Origin: Colias croceus
Lineage: Eukaryota > Arthropoda > Insecta > Lepidoptera > Pieridae
DNA: 64,000 nucleotides
Assembly (NCBI RefSeq): GCF_905220415.1
Contig: NC_059538.1
Span: forward strand, 7,254,001 to 7,318,000
Direction: 5' to 3'
Part shown: positions 28,001 through 43,000 of the stretch, piece after piece
How positions within the stretch are numbered: position 1 is the stretch's first letter
Layout of the letters: every line of letters begins with the position of its first letter
Notes under the pieces: model-generated
What the model was told of the DNA's origin: nothing
Database searches by the model: none
What the model saw: the letters and a program-made list of their open reading frames with translations, nothing else
Translations under genes and position numbers: made by a program

Positions 28001-31000
28001 CGGAAAATAGAAGTATACTGCAATAAAAAATAACAGATGGAATTCATTTGATCGCATGTGATTGGAAAGAAATTTAAAACGCTAGTGAGCGTGATTCAAT
28101 TGAATTCATTCAGTTGTAAAAATAATAATTGATTTAAAAATATGAAATGTTTTATCGTTTATGAAGTTAACGTTTATGCAGTGAATTTTTCAAAATCAAA
28201 AAGCAATTAATAGAACGTGATTAAAACTCGACGTGTTAAAAGCTTTTTTTATGTATCAAAAAGCTTAGCTATCTTTAATATAAGCCTTGCAAATATTGCT
28301 ACGAACAAACATACGGGATACTCGGTGCCTTCATTTGTATTACAATGGATATGACCCATTTTGTATTTAAGAACAACAAGTGAGGAACAAAGACGCGTTC
28401 GTCAAATGGGTACGCACACTCACTTTGATAAGGGCGCGATGTGTCCCTCATTGCGTAGGTTTAATTTAGCGGCGTAGTTTAATTAACAGGATTCCGAGTG
28501 GTGCGTCCTAAGGAAATTGATGAGTTGTGTAGTGGAGGCGGAGCAGTCGGCTCGGCTTTCTCGTAAATCTGTATTATACCGGTTCACCTAGCGCCTGATT
28601 AATTTATCTTATTTTCAGAGATTCTAAGATATCTCATTATTCACTTAAAAGAGTAGATGAGGTAAAATTTGTTCTAATCTTGCTCATCAATGGCGTGAAA
28701 TGTACCTACGGTGAATAATACTGTCCATTATGATATTCAAAATCGATAACCTTTTCGTGGTTGAATCAAATTATAGTACTCTAGCTTCGTATTGAGATAC
28801 GGAGATTAATTCAACCGTTACCGGAATAAACACCATTCAACATGCACTATGTAAATTGAAAATCCTCTAAAAGACATAAACACGTTTCAGTTCAGTGTAC
28901 ACATAAAACACTACTACAAACAACATTAAGCCTGCCACATGTGTGTTGGACACGTATTAAATTAGAACTCGATGTCAACCGCAAAAAAGGCTCGATGTTT
29001 ATGGTACATGTACGGCGTAGACTAGGTGTATGATCTACATCAAGATCTACATCAAATCTACATTTGTAAATAATGTGTCAAAATGAAAAATCTGCGATTC
29101 TAGGAGTATTGAGACGGAATTTGTTCTAAACAATGTTCCTATGGTTATCGATATTATAAAGATTTAAATGATTTATCTTATATTGTTTCTCATTTGAATA
29201 GACCTTAATCATTTAATTTTCAGATTACATAGGTACCAAAACCAATTCTGGTCAGCAAACATTATAAAGTTGTTTGAGATCTTAAAAAAGTACTTAACTC
29301 TTTAAACAAAGTGTAATTTTCATAATTACGTATTAAACAGAATAAAAATTTCGCGATTTCAAGTGTTGTTTTGACTACACAGTTAGGTACTCATTACGGA
29401 TTAAGTTTTATTCTTTTAACGTCGTTAGCAGTTGCTTGGCATAAATATTTTGAAGAAATTCGTAAACAAGTTTTTGTTTGCGTCTAGACTTGGAATTTTA
29501 TCCTTCATAATTATAGTACACTAGTTGCTCTTTACCATTACGTGGACGATCTTTCGTAAAACCACATTTATCTAGGGTAAGAAATAGTAAAAATCTGAGT
29601 TAAAATTTCATAAAAAAACCAGATTCGTAATCATATAACGAAAATATTATATTAAAACAAGAGTAAAATTAATAACAGCCCGTGTAATTGCGCTTAAAAT
29701 CCACGTTAATACCTCGATATCCTATACAACGCAATCTATAGAGGTAATATTATTCGCACCAGGAGCAGGAAATCCCTTCGTAATGGATAACTTGGAATTA
29801 TTCATGTGAATGTATTCGCTGTAATGATGAATCGAAAGCGATTCAAATTAATACACGAATGAATGTAATGATTTACTGAATAGAACTAGTGGGTATTGTA
29901 GCGTATTACACGGTAAATATTGTGTTCAATTGTAATTTACGTGCTGTAATAGTTTCATAATTACTGATTAAATTCATGGCTTTTTGGAATTATTATTTTA
30001 TGGGTTTTGATGTTAGTAACAAGTAAAATTAGGATATTTTATGTGTAGTAGATTAGTTTATGAGGTAGGTTCAATATCTATATAACTAAGATTCAATAGG
30101 GGAAAACACGTGCCACCTAGTTTGGAGCAATTTAATTCCGGTGTCTTTTCACTAATGGCCTGTTAGTGTGTTGTCAGCTTAGTGCGATCTTGATATCTTA
30201 GGTTAAGTGTTATTTGAATATAGCTGTTTTTGATTTTAATGTAAGAAAACCAGAGCAATATAATAAGAATAAATCAGAAGATAATGTTAAATAAAAAATG
30301 ACCTAATACATAATACTTTATTATTTTTAGAAATAAATAAATGTAGGGCATCGAGCCCGACGAACGTTTATTTTTAATTTGTAGGTATTATAGTATAAAA
30401 TATATAATAATACTAGCTTTCCGCCCGCGGCTTCGCCCGCGTTTTCAAAGAAAAGCCCGCACAGTTCCCGTTCCCGAAGGATTTCCGGGATAAAATCTAT
30501 CCTATCTCTCAAGTTGGATCGAACTGCACACGGTGTGCGAATTTTATTATAATCGGTTAAGTGGTTTAGGAGTCCATTGAGGACGAACATTGTGACACGA
30601 GATTTATATATGTTAAGAAGATAATTGCATTTAAATTATAACCTTCAATCACAAAGATACAATTTACTGAAAGCAAAATAATCATAGAAAAAAGGTCCCG
30701 TTGTGAAATTGCGCTTTCAAAGTGCTTGTACATCTGGATTTTATTCAATTAGTTTAAAAGTTGAGACTGAAATCGCATTTGAATGATCCAAGATTATTTT
30801 TATTCCAACTTTGTTATAGAAGTGTCTGTTTATTTAAGAACTAATTAAATTGTACTAATGGATAAACTCGTCGCGACTACATGAGGAAATACAGAAATAT
30901 TACATTTTCTTTGTGTACCTACGAGTATAAATACTTATGTAGTCATGTGCGTGTTTATATTTTGAAGTGTATTTTAATAAAATAAAGTGGTAGTTATTTT

Positions 31001-34000
31001 CACTAGATAAGAAAAAAAAATGTTGTTTAGGCAAAAAACGATTTAGACATCTAAGAATTAGGTATATTTAAAACGTTTTAAAAAATACTTTTTAGCTCCA
31101 ATAATTACGGATCTACAGCCGTGTCTAAAAGTTCAAAGGATTTTCCAACAGAATGTTAAGTAATTTTTCCATCGGATTCATTTATCGCTGAAGTGGATCC
31201 CTCCAGGGATATTCGCCCCGCATTGCAGATAGTTCAAATAATATTTTCTGTAACAACAAGCACGTAGTCAATCAATTTTAGCTGAAGATTCGAGTGCACT
31301 TATTACTAACAATAATTTATCAAACTGTTTCTAGATTTATTGTAGGTTACAGATAACAAATACTTGGATATTTTGAGTCTTTTAAATCGGGTAGAGATGA
31401 AGAAAAAGTGTTCATGATATTGGTTTGCTTGTGGTTACGTGATAAAATCTACAATATCTCTATATTATTTACTCTCAAACAGCACCACTAAAGTTAAATT
31501 TGAAAATTATCAACCTCAAATATTGAATTACGTTCAAATATCCTTAACACTTGTTTAGAACCGTATTCTAGGAAACAAAATTGGTATTGTACAAGAGAAA
31601 TACTCAGATTCTAAATCTTGATTGTCCATTCATTCTTGAAACCCATTTATCGCGACCTCTGATTTTGACAAGCTTGAAATTTTCCGATTTTATCGTGATA
31701 CGAATCAGATTGTGCAATTCAATCAATAAAATATTTCCCGTAGCTATTATTTTGCATCGTCGATGTTTGAACGCAAACAGAATGTAATAAAAGTTGAAGT
31801 GACGCTGTTAACGATTGATTATTGTAGGAAATCCTATAAAGCCGCTTGTGAGTGTCAATCTCTGTCGCCCCATATCACGCACCCTTACACATGTCTGCAC
31901 TCAAACGGTTACAATACACTTGCCAAACAATATTGATAGCGAGAAAGACGACATCTAAAATCGAATAAATGCCACGCCTCGGAAACTATCGAGGCCATGT
32001 CCATATTTTTTAAAGCTTCGCTTTTAAAAAGCAACACCATTTGTTAATAATATTTTCAGTAAAAAATTCAAAAAACACCATAGTATTGATATAATAATTA
32101 TGATTACTATGGAATTCCTGATATCGCATAATATACATCGTAGATACTTAACTGGAAACTTAATCTGGTCGAAAAGGTAGTAATTACATCCTATCAAAAG
32201 CATCAGGGCAGGTGAACTACAATTTTCTGAAGCAGATATACCTAGTCATATAATATAAACAATTTGTTATCATGTTTCGGCGAATAGAAAAGACAGCGGA
32301 TTAATGACCCAAATCTACAATATTTTTTTGGCCAGCGATGTTATATAGGGCGACAATTTTCTGAGGCAGGTAACAGATATCATGTCTAAGTGGTTCTATG
32401 AACTGAACGCAGTTGTTTGTATTATATGTGTTTATAATGTTTATATTGAAATACAAATGTGATAGACGAACCTGAAAGAAGGTAAAAGATAAGGACATTT
32501 TATATAACAACCACTATTGACTCATTGCAAAAAAGTACGCCAAAGCTGCTCTTGAAATTAACTCCGCTTTGCCATATATTCCGAAACCCGTAGAGCGAAC
32601 ACAAGGCGATGTACGGAAGTGAAACTCAAGTCAGTGTAGCATTTTAAGTTTTATATTTTTAAAGATATTATTGTAAATTATGTGGTATCGATTCGTAGGT
32701 TTATGAAATTTTCATAACGTCTACAGAGTTGGTATTTGATATACGAAGCCTGCATTAGAGCACGGTTGAACGTAAAACTTTCATGACATCATCTCACAAA
32801 AGAACGCGGTTCTCTATTAATATTTATCGTTGCACTCATTTACATCGCTATTGTATCATTTTTATTACAAAACCACAATATTTTCCTTGGAGTTTGTTTA
32901 TTTGGAACAATGTAGAGCTATTTTACATCGCAACTGCCAATATTTATATGCAAACGAATATTATAAATGTATAAGCAATCTTGTATATTACTTTGAATGA
33001 AATCATAGTTCGTTTGCGATTTAATTATTTCTTGTAGAAACTTTTAACATCGTAAATACAATTCTAGGGTGAAGAAATGTACGTGCTGTGTGCATGATCA
33101 AATTTCAGTTAAAAATGTTTTCTGTAACTCTCAAGAGATAAGAGCCGAAAAGCAGAAGTAGGTTAACATCAAAATTACAGCTAAGTCAAAATTGGTGTAT
33201 TTTGATATCTGTTTATACATTTTTTCCATCATACTTAATAAAACAAATGTGGATTAAAGATATTTCAAACAAAATTAACTAAGTACGAGTTATTAATAAA
33301 AATAAACACGTTACACAGTTATCAATTTAATAAAATGTTGCCAGAATTGGAGTAAGAATAAATTAAAATACTCTGTATAGAACGCTACAATATTTTATAT
33401 TCAATTTACTCAACTATCAATTCTAGAGAAAAGAAAAAAGGCTTTATAATTGAAGACTCCAATAATTGCTAGCTGAGAATCAGAAGGTTCTAATTTATAA
33501 CAGAGATCGAGAATAGCTGGCATCGATCTTTATCAATGGCTATTAAGTTTTATGTGGCTAGCTCTTTCATTATAAGACTTATAATGAAAGAAGACACACA
33601 CACTTAATACTAAGGCAATTGCAACGAAGTGTCTAGAAAATCACTTCAAGTTGGCACAATTCAACTTTATGTGTACACATTCTATAGCTTTTCATCTGTT
33701 AGAAATTAATAACACACTATATACGAGTAGAGTTTAAATGTAAAAGTTAGTCAGAACATGCAACTGGCTAATCAAATTGTATAAATAAACAAAACACCTT
33801 GATTGAACTCTTAATCGCTTCGTAGTATTGCGTTAGTGGTGTAGACTGTAGCTAATCAATATATACCCAATAGCAGAACGGCTAAGATAATAGGATGACT
33901 TGGTTCTCCCTCCTCTAATACATTTGAATAAACAATAGAAATCAAACAATCCCAGCATACAATATTTTTTACACTGGAGTAATAATTATGTGTGATAAAT

Positions 34001-37000
34001 GCATCCGAATGATATTAATTACCCCCGGGCGCCTTCGAACGCGTTAAAAATAGCCTCAGTGCCAAGAGAATGAGGGCAGTGGACAAGTTTAATGGAATTA
34101 TTGTGAGTTATAGAGTGCTGCGGGATTGCTCTTATTCGTTCATTATATCCTTATAATATCGTTTTAACGATCTACGATGTTTTCTTTGTGTGGACGATGA
34201 GCATTGTAAACTGTGTTGTTGCGCAATTAGATTCTGTAATTGTAGTTCAGGGATTAGCTTTCTGACTTTGCTTCATTGTGTAATAGCTTATAGGTAGGGA
34301 ATTGCTTGTGGTGACTGGTGGCTGTATGATTTTGAAACCAAATGAACATTATGTACTGATTTCTGATCCCTTGAAAGTGGAGGATTAATTTTGATTTATT
34401 TATACTCACAGCAATTAACAGATGTTATTGAGCGAGAGAGTACTTATTTTATATAACCGGCCCAATTAAACAAGAGTCGGGCATAAGCAACGTAAATGTA
34501 AATATTTAATAGTCTGTTAAAATAGTAATCCCAAAGTAATTTACTCTCAGCAAGCATAAAAATCTTCAATCTATGGTGCGTATAAAAAGTAAGAACGTAA
34601 AGTAATTGCTTATAATAAAAAAGGCCTGAAAACAAAGGCGGCTTGCTCTGTTTAATGAGACAAAGCGTTCCATCTCAACATTTTGCTAATGTTTCTCTGC
34701 GGCTCGCAATATGCTCACATATAGCACTCAGATACATATGTTAATTCAGCGTTGAGAGTGAACATCTAATTCAATCTGCCTAGAACCTAATAGTTTGTTC
34801 ATATTGTTAGGAAGTTCGTTATAAACGTGCCGTTTGCTAAACTTAATAAAATATATAACAGGTCGTTAGTAAATGTTGTTTTATTATTTCTAGTAAAGTT
34901 GTTGCAATATTGTAAGTATGGAATTATTTTATGCAAAAATTATGTGTTTTTATTATCATACATCGGTATCTTTTGTTTACATGAATAGCAATTACAATAG
35001 TAATTATTTTATACATCATTAGTTAAATTTATTTCGACTATTTATAATATTAAGGGCCGATTTTTCAATGCCCAGATAAACAGCTAGATAGACTTTATTC
35101 TTCAGTTAACAAAATATTCAATTTTTCAATAGACGAATAGGACTTATCTATCGAATAACTACGTTATTTGACGAATAAATCTATCTGCCGCTCCAACGGC
35201 CAGATAGCGTGCTATTCGACGAATAGGCATTTGATTTGACAACTGACGCGTCAAATTTGGGATATTTTCGTTTGTAATAACATAGAGCATAGAATTATTA
35301 ACAATTAAGCCTTTTTCTATATAATTATTATCAATTAAAATCATATTGAAATTGATGTTTTTGGTAGTATTGATGACCATGCCATTGAAAATTTGCCGAA
35401 CGCTGCCTTTATGTCGTTTCCATCGTAAAATATATAAATTTAAACACAAATTTAATCAAAACTCTTTACTAGAATCAAAACAACAATCAACAAACATAGA
35501 ACACAAGAAAAACCTAAAATGCACTCCTGACGTGAGTCATAATGACGGTTGTTGACAACTTGCAAGAGTTGACTCTTTCCCGCTCTAACCTGACTAATTT
35601 AATATGTTTATTTCGCCACTCCGAGAGCAGAGCTGCCAATATGGAAATATTTGGTCAGATAGTTATTCATCAAATAAATCACGATTGAAAAATAGGCGAG
35701 CCGTAATGAGCTAGATTAACAATTGAATAAATCTATTCGAGGGGTAATTATTAGACTGAATATCTGGGCATTGAAAAATCGGCCCTAAAATGAATATATT
35801 TCGAGGTGTTAAATTTAAAATATATAAAGGTAAACATAAAAGTAGCGCCGTAGTATATATTTTAAATGTAAAAGAAATCCCTGTAATGTGCAGTACTTAT
35901 TATGAATTTCAGTTGAAAACAGTAAGAAATGAGGGATAAAAATTCGTTATTCCGTTGGTAGCAAACAGGCGATGCTGTCTTTATGCAAAAAGTTGCTTAA
36001 GAGTTCTGTAACAGTGCGGTCAACTTGTCTAGGTTTATTTCCTTTACGTAAAAGAAGCTCTATAAGTTTGCTTCGACCTCACTGTAAAGGTAATATATAC
36101 TACATTTAATGCTGGTAAAAGTGGGAAGAAAATATAAAAGTATGGCTTTTATTTTATTTTTATACCTTTTTAACGTTGATAAGAAGGCAATGAGGAGCTC
36201 TCCATATTGTTTTAGTTTAGGTAATATGTAATTCGTCTCTTATATTTTCGAAAATTATTTGCACCTGCTTGAGTATTTATACTTTATTGCTACACGTGCA
36301 TGATCTTAGTTACAGGGAAACGAGCCCTCGAGATTCATAAAGTATTCGTTTTTGGGAAAAAAATTTTGAAAGGGAAAAGACAGTTTGCACATTTCTTCAC
36401 AATTTGAGATGTATTATCATCCCAAACTTACACCATCTCTTACTCTGGCTTCAGTATTTATTTATTCAGTATACTTAAAGATTGGCGGAGTAAAACAAAG
36501 TCCCAAGGGTTATGCTTGTCTACGAAAGTTTTTACCCGTATCTACGTAAGGGAATTGGAACATAATCAAGATTCATTAAAACTTTCAATTTACTTCAAAA
36601 CAATGCTTTTAAATTAATAATTGCATGCACTGCTTATCATCAACCTTTACAACAAATAGAAATCAACGATTGACAACGTCCAATGAAAAGTTATTGCATT
36701 AAAATATTTTTTTAATACCTATTTTAAAAGCTTTATTTATAAATAGCTCTAGAATTAATGTTATTTATATTTGAAAACAAACAAAGAACCATTCCCCAAG
36801 CCGACTGGTCATCGAGGGGAATTAGACCACTACCCTCCAATAAACAATTCTATCACAAAGCACAAATATTGGAATACATATACAAAGATGGACAATAAAA
36901 ACGCCATAAAAATTGGAACATTCAATGTGAGATCCCTTTCTTCCACCGAGAGATATATTCAACTAACATACGCACTTGAAAACATAAAGTTTGACATATT

Positions 37001-40000
37001 AGGACTGTCTGAAGTGAGAAGGCTCGGTTGTAATATAGAAGAGTATGATGATTACATTTTATGTTACATTGGTGAAACGAAAGGCCTTCATGGTGTTGGA
37101 TTTCTGCTAAATAAAAAATTTAAAGAAAATATACACAATTTCGCTGGAATCTCTGAAAGGGTAGCTTTGCTACAGCTAAAGCTAGAACAGGTCACCATCT
37201 CTATAATCCAGGCATATGCTCCTACGGAGACGTCCCAAGAGGAAGAAGTCCAAACATTCTACAACGACATGGAGAAAGCACATCTTCTAGCTGGTAAGAA
37301 TCTCATAGTAATGGGAGACTTTAATGCAAAAATCGGCCATCCTAAGTCAGAAGAAAGCTTGTGCATGGGAAGGTATGGTTATGGGCAACGCAATAAAAGG
37401 GGACAACAATTAATAGATTATGCCATTGAACACCAACTATGTATCATGAACACATTTTTCAACAAAAAACAAAATAGAAAATGGACATGGATGTCACCTA
37501 ATCAAAAAGTAAAAAACGAGATCGATTTTATTATGACCAACCAACCGCATATGATCAGCAACATCGAAATTCTTAACCAAATCAGCTTTTCTTCTGACCA
37601 TAGGTTATTAAGAGCAACACTCACCATGTACCCTAGAACGAAAAGTAGAAGAAACTTCAAAAACTCTATAATAAACCTAAAAACCGAAAACGAAATTAAA
37701 ATATACACCAACAACCTGAAAGACAATTTAAAAGACACAAACTTAACCAAAAACGTTCAAATATATTACAATTCATTGGAAAAACACATAAAAGATAGCC
37801 TAACAAAAACACAAAGTGACCCTAAGATTGAAAAGAAAAAGAATAGAATACTAACTGACCATACCATAAATCTAATTAAAAAACGCTCGGAATTGATACT
37901 TTCTAAAAATAAAACCAAACAACAGAAAAAAGAACTTACCCAACTATTTAAAACCACGAATAGATCAATCAAACTTGACTACAATAAACATAGAGAAGAA
38001 ATAATAACAAGGAATCTAAATACAAGTAGAAGCGCTAAAAGAGCTTATAAAGAATTGACCCTTCAAAAGAAATGGATACAAAAACTAAAATACGAAACAA
38101 ATGAAACCAAGACAAGAAAAGACGTGATAGACCATGCGACAGAATTCTACAGAGAATTATACAGCAAGAAAGGGAAGGAGACACAATACTATGGACACAA
38201 TAGCGAAGACAACAACAAATATTCAATTGAACCAATAAGAGAAGGAGAAGTACACTCACAAATAAAAAAACTTAAAAACGAGAAGAGCCCTGGACCTGAT
38301 GGATTGACGAATGAGTCTCTTAAATTAGGAGCCCCTTTCTTACTGAAACACCTAACAAAACTATTTAATATGATAATAGACACTGAAACAATACCGAAAC
38401 AATGGTGCTCATCTGACATAGTTTTGATATATAAAAAGGGGAATCCGCTGGAATTGAGTAACTACAGACCCATCAGCCTTCTACCTAGTGCATACAAGCT
38501 CTTCTCTTCTATTATATTAAATCGAATTGCTAATAAAATTAACCTCACACAACCAGTGGAACAGGCGGGTTTCTGTTCAGGTTTTAGTACAATCGACCAT
38601 ATTCATACAGTGGAACAACTAATCCAAAAATACGAAGAATATAATATGCCTCTTTACATAGCCTGCATCGATTATAGTAAAGCTTTCGATAGCATTAGCC
38701 ACAATTCAATATGGAACGCACTAAGAACATCAAACGTGGAAGACAAATACATTAACATTATAAAATGCATATACTCCAACAGTACCAGTAAGGTAAAACT
38801 AGAAAGAAGAGGTGATCCTATTAGAATAGAAAGGGGAGTTAGACAAGGCGATCCTTTGTCGCCTAAACTTTTCATAGCAGTGCTGGAAAGTATATTTTCT
38901 AACTTACAGTGGGCAAAATATGGTATCAATATTGATGGACGACGCTTGACGCATCTCAGGTTTGCAGATGACATCATATTATTCTCGGAAACAGCCAAAC
39001 AATTACAAGAAATGCTCCGGGAGCTAGATAAAGAAAGTGGCAAAGTAGGTTTACAGTTGAATAGAAGTAAGACAAAAATTATTACCAATAGCTTTAAAAT
39101 ACCTATCAACATAAATGGAGGCACGATAGAATACGTCAATAATTACATATATTTAGGGAAACAAATATCATTTAATAGAAACAATAACGAAGAAGAGGTA
39201 GAAAGAAGAATAAATATTGCATGGAAAAAGTTTTGGTCACATAAAGAAATACTAAAAGGGAACTACAGTATGAAGATAAAGAGAACGGTAATGGATACAT
39301 GTATCTTGCCTAGTCTACTGTATGGTTGTCAAACATGGACCTACACTAATAAAGTAAAACAAAGATTAAATACAACACAAAGGGCAATGGAGAGAAGTAT
39401 CTTAAATATAAACATTAGAAACAAAATAAGTAACACAACAATACGCCAAAAAACAAAAATTTTAGACGCACTTACCCACGCCTTGAAGTTTAAGTGGCAA
39501 TGGGCAGGTCACATTTCGCGCTACACTGACAAAAGGTGGACACTGCTAACTACCAGATGGAAGGGACCAGTTTCGGGCAAAAGGAATGTTGGACGTCCAT
39601 TCAAAAGGTGGTCTGATGATTTTATAGGGGTCGCGGGGAAAAATTGGATTTATAAGGGAAAAGACAGAAATCTTTGGAAGAAAATGGAGGAGGCCTTTAC
39701 TCAACGAGATCCATACCTCAACTAAATAAACAATAAAACTAACACTTACTAACTAGCATAATAATATACCTACTAATAATACTAACACCATTTGAAATGT
39801 AAAATTTGAGTTATGGAATAAAGAAGGCTTTATTATTATTATTATTATTATATTTGAATAAAATTGAGTGCCTATTTAGTGATAAAATATTTCCTTCTTT
39901 ATGACATTGTTACCCATTTAATTAATAACAAATTACACCTACAAGGGAATTGAGATGTCTTCGCACGCACCAAAAGGAGGCGCGAACGTCGACGCGACGG

Positions 40001-43000
40001 AGCCAAAGCGTAGCGTATCTACTAATTGAATCTTAGAACTCGTCTCTAACTTTCCCAAACTCGCGCGAAATTTGATTAGCTCGTCATCTTTCTACGAGTT
40101 TAATATTTTTTAACAATTTGGAACATTAATCACCGGATTAACGGCTAGTGGATACATTGTTTATACAGCGGGAAATCATGGAACTTTTAACGATCTACAA
40201 AAGTAAGATTATTAATTGAGTCATATTTTAAAGCTACGTTTGTTGTGAGCTAACCGCTATTTGTTACTTTCAAATGCCAGCTTTCTTTAAAACTTGTGTC
40301 TTTTTCATCTTTTTCTGTTTCTTCACAAAGATGTATACCTAGTAATTCTTCTCTTTTGAAGAAAGTAAAAACAGTTTTGTGTATTAATATAAAAATATTA
40401 AATATACTTATTAACATTTTCCTCACAGTAACAAATTTACTGTATGAAATATTAATTTTTACTTGGATTATATTCCATTTGTTCAATTACTCCTGTATCC
40501 GTCACAAACTCATATTGGATGTGATGGTAATAATTTTGTAGCGTATTTACTAAAATAACCTTTATTTTTCGTTAATTAACATTGCCTGTGCATGGTAATT
40601 GAAATTTATTATCCTCATTTACATTTACATTTATATTAAACAATTATATGTTTCTTTTTATACTTTGAATTTAAACTCATATTATATTTATCTAACGGCC
40701 TATGTAATTATTCTACATTGCTTTATAATTAGTTTTTTTTTTCAAATGGTTGAATACCGACATGCCTTCAAGTTTTGCTTTCAAGAAAAATTCTGTTTAT
40801 TTCCTAAAAAATATAATCAAGTGATAAAAACGGACTTAATACAAATGCTAGTATAATGATATGGCTCATAAAGATTAATTTAGTCAAGAACATACGAAAA
40901 TGATTTATATTTAACTTTTTAAGATACATCTACGTCAAAGCACGTCAAAGTGCACCAAGTTTTACCTATAATAGAGAAAGATGGTCATACTCATATGTAC
41001 TTTCCACTAAGCCATATTCGAGTTTAAAACACTGTGTAGTTTTATTCGCATCCTTTGTTCCAAGCTGGGAGTGCAGAAGTTCGATCTAAACTTACACTGG
41101 CCTACACTTCCTTAAGAGGCAACAAGTAGTCGTAGTGTTTCAGAATTTCAACGCTGAATGCGTCATTACTTTGACGTCATCAAGGTTTTAATGACTCTGA
41201 GAGAAAGAACGCGACTTGAATGTTTAATTAACATTTTAAGATGTCATTTAGCGCTCAAAAAACTGAGAGACGTATAAATGTTAGCGGTGTATTGTGGTTG
41301 AATGTCGATTGTAGTTTTTCTTTGGAATCTGACCTTTGTTAATAAAGCAAGTCCTTTATTCACATTAAAACAAAGCTGCCCTTATTGAATACCGTCCGAG
41401 CGTGGTGCAGGAATATAAAGAATTAATTAAAAAGGGGAATAAGATGGATGGAATGGAGGCCGGTAGATCGGTACCGGTTGAGGTACGCCCCATTGATCAC
41501 ACGCTGAGCAAAAAAAGTTTAGCTATCAGTTACGTTGGACACTCTTTTATAATTTATTCTAGTTTAAGTATTTCTTCAGTAATAAAATTTTTCTGTATTG
41601 TAGATGGTGTTTGAAGTCAATTTACCGTTTCATTTATGACACGCATGTGGCTATGTTACAACTAATTACCTGATCTGTTGATTCGATGCACGGACGTAAT
41701 TAAAATTAAATAACACATCATATAAACATGTATATTAAAGTAGAAAACCCTTGTTTTAGCTATTTACAAAGTCTATGTTATATTATGACGAAATGTTGAT
41801 AAATATGGCTATGAATGTTAATATACGGTACAAATTATGGAAACGGCTACTACCGCCATTTAATCATCCCAGTAACACGTAAAATACAGTACTATCCCTA
41901 ACAAGTATCCTCGGATGTGTACCCGCCAGTAGAGCGATGCTCTCACAAAATTTACATTTTAGTTTTAAGGTAATAAGTACGGCATAAAATTATCTCGACT
42001 GAAACACGGGGGAATTAAAATGAAAATGTAATGATGATTTTCTCAGTATGTAAATTAAGTGAATGCTCCTTTTCTTACAAATTTTCTTCTTCGATTCAGC
42101 CATCTTATTCTTAAAAATCAAAATTTCAGCGAATATACGTCACTGTTAAAAAGTATTTAGTGAAGGCGATAGGATTTCTTCAAGTTAATTTTGCAATAAC
42201 AGGGTGAGAGTGCTTAAGTGTAGATTTTGTGCAGATTCTCAATGTATTTTAATGATATGTTGCGACGCACTGCGGCGCGCCTCCGGCAACGAGTTATCTG
42301 TTACAACCACAACTGGCTTGCGGTACTTTGGAATAAACATAGGAACTTACTTTATTCTTCTAATAAAAATATATATTGCGATTATGAGTTTATTTTTCTA
42401 ATGTACAACATGAGCAACACACATTCAGCAGGATTGACTCTTGAGAGAGATTATACATATTACGGAAGGATGTTTATTATTTGTTCTGAAAAACATGTTT
42501 GCTTTAATTCACAAGTTTAATTTAAACAATATTAAATAAGGCACAAAATGTCACAAAGTATTACCAAAAATATGTCAGCCATTTCGAAAAATACCTAGAA
42601 GGAAAACATTGCATCGCAAAACGATACCCATAATAGCTGCAAGAACAACACTGAAGTTAAATTGAAGAATATTGTTGATTCAAATGCGATTTGCAACATC
42701 TGCTTGAAGCCCTTTAATGAAAAGACTCATTTTTGCAGCTGTAAATGTTGCAGGCAGACGTTTAATTACTGCTCCAATCAATATGTTTGTCCAATCTAAT
42801 ATGATAAAAAAACAACTATGAGTAACTTTTTATTTAACGTTGAAAGGTGTTTGATTTTAAAATTGGAGTCTTAGGTCGAACTCGTGTTAAAAACATTTTT
42901 AGAGTCGTGTAATAAAATGGGGTATAATAAGATAAAATAAGGATTGCTAAACACCGTAATTTTAAGCTGCAAATACGAGATGATTTGTGTGGATAATTTC